A DNA stretch of 64,000 nt from Coenobita brevimanus (taxonomy: Eukaryota; Arthropoda; Malacostraca; Decapoda; Coenobitidae), in contig CM064667.1 of NCBI GenBank assembly GCA_032717465.1, forward strand, positions 4,489,783-4,553,782, written 5' to 3'. Positions 55,486 through 64,000 of the stretch are shown here, in pieces. Under the pieces are notes generated by a model that was not told the origin of the DNA, made no database searches, and worked only from the letters and a program-made list of their open reading frames with translations. A program made the translations under genes and the position numbers. Each line of letters opens with the position of its first letter. Position 1 is the stretch's first letter.

Positions 55486-56271
55486 TGTTACATAGCCTAT
55501 GATTTCATCATCCTTTGTGTAATTTTAACGCACAGTATGCTGCATGTTTGATCACGAGCGTGTTCTGCCTCAGTCCCCCCCTTCTACCGTTATAGTAGAG
55601 TAAGTTGTCGTTTCTGTTGTTCAGAGCGGGATTGTCAACTCTTTGTCCCCATGGCTTCATTTGCGCGTCCTTCTTACAAGTTGTATCAAGCTCTGCTGGC
55701 CCCTATATAATGAGCTCAGTCTCTGCTTCATTGCCACTTAGATCTGCTCCTCATTTTGTTCACATCTCTGTCCTCCCCTGTACAGTTATTATTGAGTGCT
55801 CAGGAAGTCTCCAACCATCTAGCAGCTGTGTAATTTGAGGATAACTGTTATTGCATTTTTTCTTGTACTGTATAGCATAAGTTTAATTTGTAGGCCTAGT
55901 GAAGTTTTTGTAATTCATGTAAGGTTTTTGTTGTCAGCAATTATTAATAATAGTTTGTATCTGTAATAATTTATCTTGCATTAACTGAGCATTACCCAGT
56001 GTATTTTCATTTTATCAGGGCTGACTTAGATAAATTTACTCTTGCTAATTTCGTGTTAATAGAGGCTATTGCAGTTAACCATATATTTAACCTGTTTTTT
56101 GCCATTACATTATCCTTAGGAGTCCTGAATGTTTTGTTGTTAGTTTGAGCATTAAACTTTAACTTGTAATTTTACCTAACTCTTTTATTTTGAACCTGGA
56201 ACTTTACCGGACAGTAGTGACTCTTAGTATTCTCACTTAAAGTGTACGTTATCTTTCTCTGTTCCGTAACA
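55486..56271 (+). repeat. Element B2 5' LTR
   Basis: 786 bp, TGTTACATAG to CCGTAACA, preceded by GCGT (55,482-55,485) exactly as B1. It contains a TATA element (55,704-55,710), an arthropod-type initiator match TCAGT (55,716-55,720) and ATTAAA near 56,153 as a possible polyadenylation signal. Confidence 0.9.
55704..55710 (+). promoter_or_regulatory. TATA-like element in B LTR
   Basis: TATATAA within CCCCTATATAATGAG, conserved in all four B LTRs. The transcription start is probably 25-30 bases downstream, in the TTCATTGCC region; this is an inference. Confidence 0.5.
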
Positions 56272-56277
56272 TAAATT

Positions 56278-56285
56278 TGGCGACC
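56278..56285 (+). promoter_or_regulatory. Element B primer-binding site (core)
   Basis: TGGCGACC six bases after the LTR end. It begins with TGG as expected and resembles primer sites of some gypsy-type elements. The tRNA was not determined. Confidence 0.5.
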
Positions 56286-56329
56286 TCCTATCAGGATATT
56301 GCTTGATATTTTGTGACTGTGATTTATTC

Positions 56330-57061
56330 ATGATGTCTACTATTACTACACTTGATGAAGCCAAAGATTTTTTGTCAAATGTGCAAACAGTGTGTGATGT
56401 AGAAAACAGAACAAAGAATGAACTTAAGCTTGTTGCTCAACAATTGGGTATTGCTGTTCGCTCTCATCATTCTAAAGATCAAATTGTTGACATGATCAAT
56501 GAAAGCTTGTTTAATGTAACTCCTCCAAATGAGCAAACGCAGATTGAATTAGCTAAGTTACAGCTAGCCCTGCAGGAGGCTCGTGTGAAGGAAGCTGAAT
56601 TTCAAGCACGTGCTAAGGAGGCTGATGTTAAAGAGGCTGAGTTTCACGCACAAGTTGAACTTGCTAGGATTCAGGCAGACCATGAGTATCGCATGAAACA
56701 AGGTGGAACTGGATCATCTAGCTCTGATGATTTTGATGTGGCTAAAAATGTTAAACTTGTCCCTCCTTTTAATGAATCTGATTTATCAAAGTATTTTCAG
56801 TTGTTTGAGAGGGTAGCTACAGGTTTTAATTGGCCCAAAAAGTATTTGCCAGTACTCCTTCAAACTGTTCTCACCGGTAAAGCTCAAGTAACTTATGCAT
56901 CTTTGCCTCAGGATCAGTCTGATAATTATGATGTAGTTAAGAGCTTGATTTTTAAGGCCTATGAGCTTGTTCCTGAAGCTTATAGAGTAAATTTAGGACA
57001 ACTTACAAGCAAGATAAGCAATCCCATGTTGAGTATGCAAAAATCAAAGAAGATCTGTTAG
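56330..57061 (+). pseudogene. Element B2 gag (frameshifted near its C-terminus)
   Basis: Starts at the first of two ATGs (MMSTITTLDEAKDF). It contains an N-terminal KNELKLVAQQLGI segment resembling a SAP-like or helical region, and a charged coiled-coil-like stretch (EARVKEAEFQARAKEADVKEA, about residues 90-125). The gag core follows (VPPFNESDLSKYFQLFERVA, GKAQVTYASLP). Compared with B3, one A is missing in GTAAATTTAGG (about 56,990), which shifts the frame to a stop at 57,061. The rest of gag, a SCAN-like helical region and the CCHC knuckle, continues in the pol frame. Confidence 0.9.
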
Positions 57062-57084
57062 AGCAGTGGTTAAATTCTAAGAAT

Positions 57085-60000
57085 GTGGATTCTGATTTTG
57101 GTAAATTTAAGCAGATGATTTTGCTGGAGGACTTCAAGAGGTGTATTTATAAAGATGTAAGCCTATATCTTGATGAGAAAAGAATAGATAATTTGTCTGA
57201 TGCTGCAATTTTAGCTGATGAATATGTTCTCACTCACAAGAGATATTCTAAAGAAAAAGGGAAAGCTGAGAGTAAGTACGTTGCCTCTACTCAGAGTACA
57301 GGTAACAAGAAAGAGAATAAAGATGATGTTTCTCAGGAAGTAAATACCAGCCTTACCTCTAGATTTCAGAAAAGTAAATGTACTTATTGTAGTAAGCTTG
57401 GTCATACTACAGAGAAATGTTTCAGGAGACAGCGTGATGTGAACAAAAAGGAGTCTTTAAATATTCATTCAATTGGTCTAGTGTCCACCCTTGAGAGTCC
57501 CCAGAATTCTTTAACTGAGTTAACTGAACCTGCTTTGAGGGGTAACTTAAATTCTCATGATGGAGCTCCTCTTTTGAGCAGTAACGTGGGTGACACTCTC
57601 AAGAGTTCATGTGCTAATTTCCTGTCTGATGGTTTTGTCAGTCCTCTGGACAGTAATGACAGGAAATCAGTTAAAATATATCGTGATACAGGTGCCTGCC
57701 AATCCCTTATGCTGACCAGTGTTCTAGGCTCTAATGTTAATTCCTCTGATGAAACTGTAATCTTACAAGGTGTAGGGAATAATTACTTCTCTGTCCCTCT
57801 GTGCAGAGTGAATTTAGAGTCTGGTTTTGCTAATGGTTCCGTTATGGTTGGGTTGGTTGAGACACTCCCAATGTCAGGTGTAACTTTCTTACTTGGAAAT
57901 GATATTGGTGGAAGTCAAGTGTGTCCAGCTCCTCAGTTGTCTAGTGAGCCAGTGGCCGCGACCCAGGACTGTTATGTCCCTGATGTGTTCCCTGCATGTG
58001 CTGTCACTAGGGCTAAGTCTAAAGTTACTGGTGATTTAGAGGATAATGATGATGATGATGTTATCCTAGCTGACACTTTTCTTGCTAATTTGGACCACTC
58101 ACCAAATGAGGCAGTACCCCGTACTGTTGATAATTTGTCTCGTCAAGAGTTGGTTGAGTTGCAGGTTGCTGACCCTGAGTTGAAAGGTCTAGCTAACTCT
58201 GCTTACAGTGAAGAAGAGTCAGCCGGTGCTTCTACTTGTTATTATGTAAAGTCAGGAGTACTTATGAGGAAATGGAGACCCCCAACAGCATCAGCCGACT
58301 GTGAATGGGAGGTTGTACATCAAGTTGTCATCCCTCGTGTTTGTAGGCAGGATATCTTTAGAGTGGCTCATGATTCCAGTTTGACAGGACACCTTGGAGT
58401 GAGGAAGACTGTGGCACGCATTTTGAAACACTTCTACTGGCCAGGTATCTTCAGGGATGTTTCCTGGTATTGTAAGTCTTGTCACACCTGTCAAGTTGTG
58501 GGGAAGTGTAATCAGGCCGAAAAGGTTGCACCTCTAGTTCCCATTCCTCCATTTGAGGCGCCTTTCACCCGTGTGTTGGTGGATATTGTGGACCCTCTTC
58601 CTAAGACTTCTTCAGGATTATCTTATGTGTTGACCCTGATTGATATGGCTACTCGTTATCCTGAAGCCATTCCACTTAGAAATATCTCAGCAAAGAACGT
58701 GGTTAAGGAAATGCTAGGGTTCTTCACAAAGTTTGGTCTGCCCAAGGAGGTACAGTCAGACCGGGGAAGTAATTTCATGTCGAATGTTTTCAAGCAGTCT
58801 CTGAAAGAGTTGGGCATCACCCAGATCACGTCTTCAGCTTACCATCCCCAGACCCAAGGAGCGTTGGAGAGATATCATCAAACACTCAAATCGATGCTCA
58901 AGAAATACTGTTTGGAACATCAGAAAGACTGGGATAAAGGTCTTCCATTCGTTGTATTTGCTGCAAGAGAATCTCCAAATGAATCACTGGGCTTCTCACC
59001 TTTTGAACTACTGTTTGGTCATGAAGTAAGAGGACCCCTTAAGCTACTCAAGGAATGCTGGCTGTCGGAGGAAGATGACGTCAACCTGCTGGAGTATGTG
59101 ATGAAGTTCAAAGAACGGCTGTCCACTGCTTTACAGTTGGCGAGAGAGAATTTAGGAGCTGCTCAGGAGAAGATGAAGACTTGGTATGATAAGAAGTCCA
59201 GGTTACGCCACTTTCAGCCAGGAGATCAGGTTTTGATTCTGCTACCAGTTTATAGGCAACCTCTTCAAGCCAAGTTTAGTGGTCCTTATTTCGTGGAGAA
59301 GAAACTCAGTGATGTCAACTATGTCATCGCCACACCAGATCGTAGAAAGAACAAGCAACTATGTCACATCAACATGTTAAATTTATATCACAGGCGGGAC
59401 GAAAATAATCCAGTCTGCACTATAGCTGTTCCACCCGAGTCTGCAAGTGAAGCTCTCCCATGCAGTATGAGCCTGAGTGATAGTTTGGGGAAGAATCCTG
59501 ATATCATGAATGATCTCCAGACTAAGCTTTTTCATCTACCTCCCGAGGAAAGGCAGGAGTTTTCGGCATTACTGCAGGAGTACCCGCAAGTGTTCCGTGC
59601 CACTCCAGAAAGAACCACTCTTTTGATGCATGATGTCGATGTTGGAGACGCAAAGCCAATTAAATTGCCTCCTTACCATGTGAACCTGGTGAAAGTTCCT
59701 CTCATCCAGAAGGAGTTTGGCTACCTGTTGGAGCACAAGATGATTGAGCCCTGTCAGAGCGAGTGGAGTTCTCCTGTCACTTTAGTCTCTAAGTCAGGTG
59801 GGTCACAGCGGCTTTGCATCGACTACAGACGTGTTAATCAGATCACCAAAACAGACACTTACCCTCTCCCTCGGGTGGAAGATTGCATAGAAAGGATCGG
59901 AAAGGCTAGGTACATAAGTAAGTTTGATTTGTTAAAGGGATACTGGCAAGTACCTATGACTGAACGTGCTAGGGAGATCTCATGTTTTGTAACACTAGGA

Positions 60001-60909
60001 AAGACTTTTGCATGTTCTGTAATGCCATATGGTATGAAGAATGCACCAGCCACATTTCAGAAGCTCATGAATGTTGTAACAGAGGGTTTGGCAGGGTGTG
60101 TTGTTTATATTGATGATGTATTAATCTTCAGTGACAACTGGAAAGATCACCTATGCCATGTCAGTAAATTTCTTGAGCGTTTGGATCAGGCTAACCTTGT
60201 AGCTAATTTATCAAAGTGTGAGTTTGGTCAAGCTAAAGTTCAGTACCTCGGGTACGTAATTGGTGATGGACATGTTGCAACACCAGCAGCTAAGGTTCAG
60301 GTTATAAGTGATCTTCCCAGACCTAAAAGTAGGAAAGAGCTACAAAGATTTTTGGGAATGGTAGGTTATTACCGGAGATTTGTTCCTAACTTTTCAATTC
60401 TTGTATCACCACTTACAGACCTACTGAAAAAGGGAGTTAAATTTGTCTGGACCGATAACTGTGAATCCTCTTTCAACAAACTTAAAGCTATCCTATTAAG
60501 TCAGCCAGTGCTCGCTACTCCAAATTTTGCTAAGCCTTTTAAGATGGTTGTTGATGCAAGTGATACAGGAGCTGGGGCTGGTTTGCTGCAAGAGGATGAT
60601 CAGGGTATTGAACACCCTGTATCTTATTACAGTAAGAAGTTCACTCCACCTCAAAAGAACTACTCAACTATTGAGAAAGAGCTTTTGGCCTTGATTTTGG
60701 GTTTACAGCATTTTTCATTTTCTTTGTGTTCTGGTTTTGACCCCATAGTCATTTATACCGATCATAACCCACTGAAATTCCTTAGTAAGTTTAAAGATAA
60801 AAATCAGAGATTGACAAGATGGAGTCTACTTCTTCAGGAGTATTCATTAGACATACAACATGTCAAGGGGAAAGAAAATGTTATTGCAGATTGCTTATCT
60901 AGACTTTAG
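57085..60909 (+). CDS. Element B2 gag C-terminus and pol: PR-IN-RT-RNaseH
   Basis: An open frame of 1274 codons from the frameshift to TAG. Residue order, counting from 57,085: SCAN-like helices (about 5-52), CCHC knuckle (C99, C102, H107, C112), protease DTGA (201-204), integrase zinc motif (H429, H436, C466, C469), catalytic D500, D559, E595 with DD35E spacing, GPY/F module (733-768), RT (CIDYRRVN at 911-918, catalytic YIDD at 1008-1011), then RNase H with VDASDTGAGAG and YTDHNPLKF, and the end ADCLSRL. Integrase upstream of RT is the diagnostic feature of the Gmr1-like group of Ty3/Gypsy. The position after D500 reads VDIVDP, where B1 has VDIVGP. Pol is intact, but the gag frameshift separates it from its start codon. 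Confidence 0.9.
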   Translation: MDSDFGKFKQMILLEDFKRCIYKDVSLYLDEKRIDNLSDAAILADEYVLTHKRYSKEKGKAESKYVASTQSTGNKKENKDDVSQEVNTSLTSRFQKSKCTYCSKLGHTTEKCFRRQRDVNKKESLNIHSIGLVSTLESPQNSLTELTEPALRGNLNSHDGAPLLSSNVGDTLKSSCANFLSDGFVSPLDSNDRKSVKIYRDTGACQSLMLTSVLGSNVNSSDETVILQGVGNNYFSVPLCRVNLESGFANGSVMVGLVETLPMSGVTFLLGNDIGGSQVCPAPQLSSEPVAATQDCYVPDVFPACAVTRAKSKVTGDLEDNDDDDVILADTFLANLDHSPNEAVPRTVDNLSRQELVELQVADPELKGLANSAYSEEESAGASTCYYVKSGVLMRKWRPPTASADCEWEVVHQVVIPRVCRQDIFRVAHDSSLTGHLGVRKTVARILKHFYWPGIFRDVSWYCKSCHTCQVVGKCNQAEKVAPLVPIPPFEAPFTRVLVDIVDPLPKTSSGLSYVLTLIDMATRYPEAIPLRNISAKNVVKEMLGFFTKFGLPKEVQSDRGSNFMSNVFKQSLKELGITQITSSAYHPQTQGALERYHQTLKSMLKKYCLEHQKDWDKGLPFVVFAARESPNESLGFSPFELLFGHEVRGPLKLLKECWLSEEDDVNLLEYVMKFKERLSTALQLARENLGAAQEKMKTWYDKKSRLRHFQPGDQVLILLPVYRQPLQAKFSGPYFVEKKLSDVNYVIATPDRRKNKQLCHINMLNLYHRRDENNPVCTIAVPPESASEALPCSMSLSDSLGKNPDIMNDLQTKLFHLPPEERQEFSALLQEYPQVFRATPERTTLLMHDVDVGDAKPIKLPPYHVNLVKVPLIQKEFGYLLEHKMIEPCQSEWSSPVTLVSKSGGSQRLCIDYRRVNQITKTDTYPLPRVEDCIERIGKARYISKFDLLKGYWQVPMTERAREISCFVTLGKTFACSVMPYGMKNAPATFQKLMNVVTEGLAGCVVYIDDVLIFSDNWKDHLCHVSKFLERLDQANLVANLSKCEFGQAKVQYLGYVIGDGHVATPAAKVQVISDLPRPKSRKELQRFLGMVGYYRRFVPNFSILVSPLTDLLKKGVKFVWTDNCESSFNKLKAILLSQPVLATPNFAKPFKMVVDASDTGAGAGLLQEDDQGIEHPVSYYSKKFTPPQKNYSTIEKELLALILGLQHFSFSLCSGFDPIVIYTDHNPLKFLSKFKDKNQRLTRWSLLLQEYSLDIQHVKGKENVIADCLSRL

Positions 60910-60961
60910 ACAGATTGTTTTAGAGTAATAAGAAATTTCCTTTGTAAATTTCTTTTTCTTT

Positions 60962-60970
60962 GTGGGGAGG
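60962..60970 (+). promoter_or_regulatory. Element B polypurine tract
   Basis: GTGGGGAGG immediately before the LTR at 60,971. Expected role: primer for second-strand synthesis. Confidence 0.7.
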
Positions 60971-61756
60971 TGTTACATAGCCTATGATTTCATCATCCTT
61001 TGTTTAATTTTAACGCACAGTATGCTGCATGTTTGATCACGAGCGTGTTCTGCCTCAGTCCCCCCCTTCTACCGTTATAGTAGAGTAATTTGTCCTTTCT
61101 GTTGTTCAGAGCAGGATTCTCAACTCTTTGTCACCAAGGCTTCATTTGCGCGTCCTTCTTACAAGTTGTATCAAGCTCTGCTGGCCCCTATATAATGAGC
61201 TCAGTCTCTGCTTCATTGCCACTTAGATCTGCTCCTCATTTTGTTCACATCTCTGTCCTCCCCTGTACAGTTATTATTGAGTGCTCAGGAAGTCTCCAAC
61301 CATCTAGCAGCTGTGTAATTTGAGGATAACTGTTATTGCATTTTTTCTTGTACTGTATAGCATAAGTTTAATTTGTAGGCCTAGTGAAGTTTTTGTAATT
61401 CATGTAAGGTTTTTGTTGTCAGCAATTATTAATAATAGTTTGTATCTGTAATAATTTATCTTGCATTAACTGAGCATTACCCAGTGTATTTTCATTTTAT
61501 CAGGGCTGACTTAGATAAATTTACTCTTGCTAATTTCGTGTTAATAGAGGCTATTGCAGTTAACCATATATTTAACCTGTTTTTTGCCATTACATTATCC
61601 TTAGGAGTCCTGAATGTTTTGTTGTTAGTTTGAGCATTAAACTTTAACTTGTAATTTTACCTAACTCTTTTATTTTGAACCTGGAACTTTACCGGACAGT
61701 AGTGACTCTTAGTATTCTCACTTAAAGTGTACGTTATCTTTCTCTGTTCCGTAACA
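60971..61756 (+). repeat. Element B LTR shared by B2 and B3
   Basis: 786 bp, TGTTACATAG to CCGTAACA. It is followed directly by the same primer site and gag as at 56,272, so B2 and B3 are in tandem and share this LTR. Differences from the B2 5' LTR cluster in the first 170 bases; the second half is almost identical. Confidence 0.9.
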
Positions 61757-61814
61757 TAAATTTGGCGACCTCCTATCAGGATATTGCTTGATATTTTGTG
61801 ACTGTGATTTATTC

Positions 61815-64000
61815 ATGATGTCTACTATTACTACACTTGATGAAGCCAAAGATTTTTTGTCAAATGTGCAAACAGTGTGTGATGTAGAAAACAGAACAAA
61901 GAATGAACTTAAGCTTGTTGCTCAACAATTGGGTATTGCTGTTCGCTCTCATCATTCTAAAGATCAAATTGTTGACATGATCAATGAAAGCTTGTTTAAT
62001 GTAACTCCTCCAAATGAGCAAACGCAGATTGAATTAGCTAAGTTACAGCTAGCCCTGCAGGAGGCTCGTGTGAAGGAAGCTGAATTTCAAGCACGTGCTA
62101 AGGAGGCTGATGTTAAAGAGGCTGAGTTTCACGCACAAGTTGAACTTGCTAGGATTCAGGCAGACCATGAGTATCGCATGAAACAAGGTGGAACTGGATC
62201 ATCTAGCTCTGATGATTTTGATGTGGCTAAAAATGTTAAACTTGTCCCTCCTTTTAATGAATCTGATTTATCAAAGTATTTTCAGTTGTTTGAGAGGGTA
62301 GCTACAGGTTTTAATTGGCCCAAAAAGTATTTGCCAGTACTCCTTCAAACTGTTCTCACCGGTAAAGCTCAAGTAACTTATGCATCTTTGCCTCAGGATC
62401 AGTCTGATAATTATGATGTAGTTAAGAGCTTGATTTTTAAGGCCTATGAGCTTGTTCCTGAAGCTTATAGAGTAAAATTTAGGACAACTTACAAGCAAGA
62501 TAAGCAATCCCATGTTGAGTATGCAAAAATCAAAGAAGATCTGTTAGAGCAGTGGTTAAATTCTAAGAATGTGGATTCTGATTTTGGTAAATTTAAGCAG
62601 ATGATTTTGCTGGAGGACTTCAAGAGGTGTATTTATAAAGATGTAAGCCTATATCTTGATGAGAAAAGAATAGATAATTTGTCTGATGCTGCAATTTTAG
62701 CTGATGAATATGTTCTCACTCACAAGAGATATTCTAAAGAAAAAGGGAAAGCTGAGAGTAAGTACGTTGCCTCTACTCAGAGTACAGGTAACAAGAAAGA
62801 GAATAAAGATGATGTTTCTCAGGAAGTAAATACCAGCCTTACCTCTAGATTTCAGAAAAGTAAATGTACTTATTGTAGTAAGCTTGGTCATACTACAGAG
62901 AAATGTTTCAGGAGACAGCGTGATGTGAACAAAAAGGAGTCTTTAAATATTCATTCAATTGGTCTAGTGTCCACCCTTGAGAGTCCCCAGAATTCTTTAA
63001 CTGAGTTAACTGAACCTGCTTTGAGGGGTAACTTAAATTCTCATGATGGAGCTCCTCTTTTGAGCAGTAACGTGGGTGACACTCTCAAGAGTTCATGTGC
63101 TAATTTCCTGTCTGATGGTTTTGTCAGTCCTCTGGACAGTAATGACAGGAAATCAGTTAAAATATATCGTGATACAGGTGCCTGCCAATCCCTTATGCTG
63201 ACCAGTGTTCTAGGCTCTAATGTTAATTCCTCTGATGAAACTGTAATCTTACAAGGTGTAGGGAATAATTACTTCTCTGTCCCTCTGTGCAGAGTGAATT
63301 TAGAGTCTGGTTTTGCTAATGGTTCCGTTATGGTTGGGTTGGTTGAGACACTCCCAATGTCAGGTGTAACTTTCTTACTTGGAAATGATATTGGTGGAAG
63401 TCAAGTGTGTCCAGCTCCTCAGTTGTCTAGTGAGCCAGTGGCCGCGACCCAGGACTGTTATGTCCCTGATGTGTTCCCTGCATGTGCTGTCACTAGGGCT
63501 AAGTCTAAAGTTACTGGTGATTTAGAGGATAATGATGATGATGATGTTATCCTAGCTGACACTTTTCTTGCTAATTTGGACCACTCACCAAATGAGGCAG
63601 TACCCCGTACTGTTGATAATTTGTCTCGTCAAGAGTTGGTTGAGTTGCAGGTTGCTGACCCTGAGTTGAAAGGTCTAGCTAACTCTGCTTACAGTGAAGA
63701 AGAGTCAGCCGGTGCTTCTACTTGTTATTATGTAAAGTCAGGAGTACTTATGAGGAAATGGAGACCCCCAACAGCATCAGCCGACTGTGAATGGGAGGTT
63801 GTACATCAAGTTGTCATCCCTCGTGTTTGTAGGCAGGATATCTTTAGAGTGGCTCATGATTCCAGTTTGACAGGACACCTTGGAGTGAGGAAGACTGTGG
63901 CACGCATTTTGAAACACTTCTACTGGCCAGGTATCTTCAGGGATGTTTCCTGGTATTGTAAGTCTTGTCACACCTGTCAAGTTGTGGGGAAGTGTAATCA
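61815..64000 (+). CDS. Element B3 gag-pol, open to the window end (partial)
   Basis: The frame starts at ATGATG (61,815), with gag as in B2. Unlike B1 and B2, it reads through the gag C-terminus without interruption (VKFRTTYKQDKQSHVEYAKI near 62,472-62,531). It continues through the SCAN-like region, the CCHC knuckle, protease DTGA, and into the integrase zinc domain (CHTCQVVGKCNQ at the edge). Gag and pol are therefore one continuous frame in the undamaged element, with no need for ribosomal frameshifting. The rest lies beyond the window, and by its near-identity to B2 it should encode integrase, RT and RNase H. It is the only copy here with no visible defect. Confidence 0.85.
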   Translation, partial: MMSTITTLDEAKDFLSNVQTVCDVENRTKNELKLVAQQLGIAVRSHHSKDQIVDMINESLFNVTPPNEQTQIELAKLQLALQEARVKEAEFQARAKEADVKEAEFHAQVELARIQADHEYRMKQGGTGSSSSDDFDVAKNVKLVPPFNESDLSKYFQLFERVATGFNWPKKYLPVLLQTVLTGKAQVTYASLPQDQSDNYDVVKSLIFKAYELVPEAYRVKFRTTYKQDKQSHVEYAKIKEDLLEQWLNSKNVDSDFGKFKQMILLEDFKRCIYKDVSLYLDEKRIDNLSDAAILADEYVLTHKRYSKEKGKAESKYVASTQSTGNKKENKDDVSQEVNTSLTSRFQKSKCTYCSKLGHTTEKCFRRQRDVNKKESLNIHSIGLVSTLESPQNSLTELTEPALRGNLNSHDGAPLLSSNVGDTLKSSCANFLSDGFVSPLDSNDRKSVKIYRDTGACQSLMLTSVLGSNVNSSDETVILQGVGNNYFSVPLCRVNLESGFANGSVMVGLVETLPMSGVTFLLGNDIGGSQVCPAPQLSSEPVAATQDCYVPDVFPACAVTRAKSKVTGDLEDNDDDDVILADTFLANLDHSPNEAVPRTVDNLSRQELVELQVADPELKGLANSAYSEEESAGASTCYYVKSGVLMRKWRPPTASADCEWEVVHQVVIPRVCRQDIFRVAHDSSLTGHLGVRKTVARILKHFYWPGIFRDVSWYCKSCHTCQVVGKCN

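Noticed and set aside
55486..55490. Two independent B insertions into the same hotspot
   Set aside because: Shared variants in the flanking A sequence and in the 5' LTRs fit duplication better, though a hotspot is not fully excluded.

Overview
This window is eukaryotic repeat-rich DNA, most likely from an arthropod and plausibly a decapod crustacean. That placement is an inference from intron-style spacing, dense microsatellites, RTE-like LINEs, mariner, Tc1 and piggyBac-type relics, 5S- and tRNA-derived SINEs and TTAGG-like degenerate DNA; no diagnostic host gene fixes the species. There are no operons, ribosome binding sites or CRISPR arrays.

Positions 1-27,800 are a mosaic of old, mostly dead elements with long stretches of unrecognised DNA. 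They hold a Tc1-like transposase tail (71-244), a LINE copy on the minus strand split by a 2.3 kb TTAA-flanked element (701-5345), a mariner relic (8091-8790), three more TTAA-flanked elements (10,324-12,489; 22,174-22,936; 25,836-26,424), a second copy of the same LINE (19,165-21,655), three tRNA-like SINEs, two 5S-rRNA-derived SINEs and a 33-bp minisatellite. The only plausible host coding sequence is an intronless C2H2 zinc-finger ORF at 14,270-15,304, with five tandem VKEEP-type repeats followed by seven fingers. Decayed and duplicated fingers lie directly downstream. A possible terminal exon lies at 12,919-13,037.

Positions 27,804-64,000 are one nested array of LTR retrotransposons. Element A is a minus-strand Ty3/Gypsy element with the usual PR-RT-RNaseH-IN order. 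It appears as a tandem LTR-internal-LTR-internal-LTR-internal array whose LTRs start at 27,804, 35,868 and 52,404. Element B is a plus-strand Ty3/Gypsy element with the order gag-PR-IN-RT-RNaseH, as in the Gmr1-like group. It sits at the same GCGT site in the second and third A internal regions (38,498 and 55,486), while the first A unit has the empty site (30,454-30,457). This points to duplication of a unit of about 17 kb that carried B, rather than two insertions. The second B array holds at least two internal regions sharing an LTR (B2 and B3). B3 has an uninterrupted gag-pol frame to the window end.

Secondary insertions date the array. B1 carries a 2.56 kb LINE with an 11-bp target duplication and a truncated 5S-SINE in its 5' LTR. 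A unit 1 carries a pogo/Tigger-like MITE. The third A LTR carries a 385-bp LTR-like insertion with a 36-bp perfect hairpin. All A copies look dead. B1 and B2 each carry a gag frameshift; B3 is the only candidate intact element.
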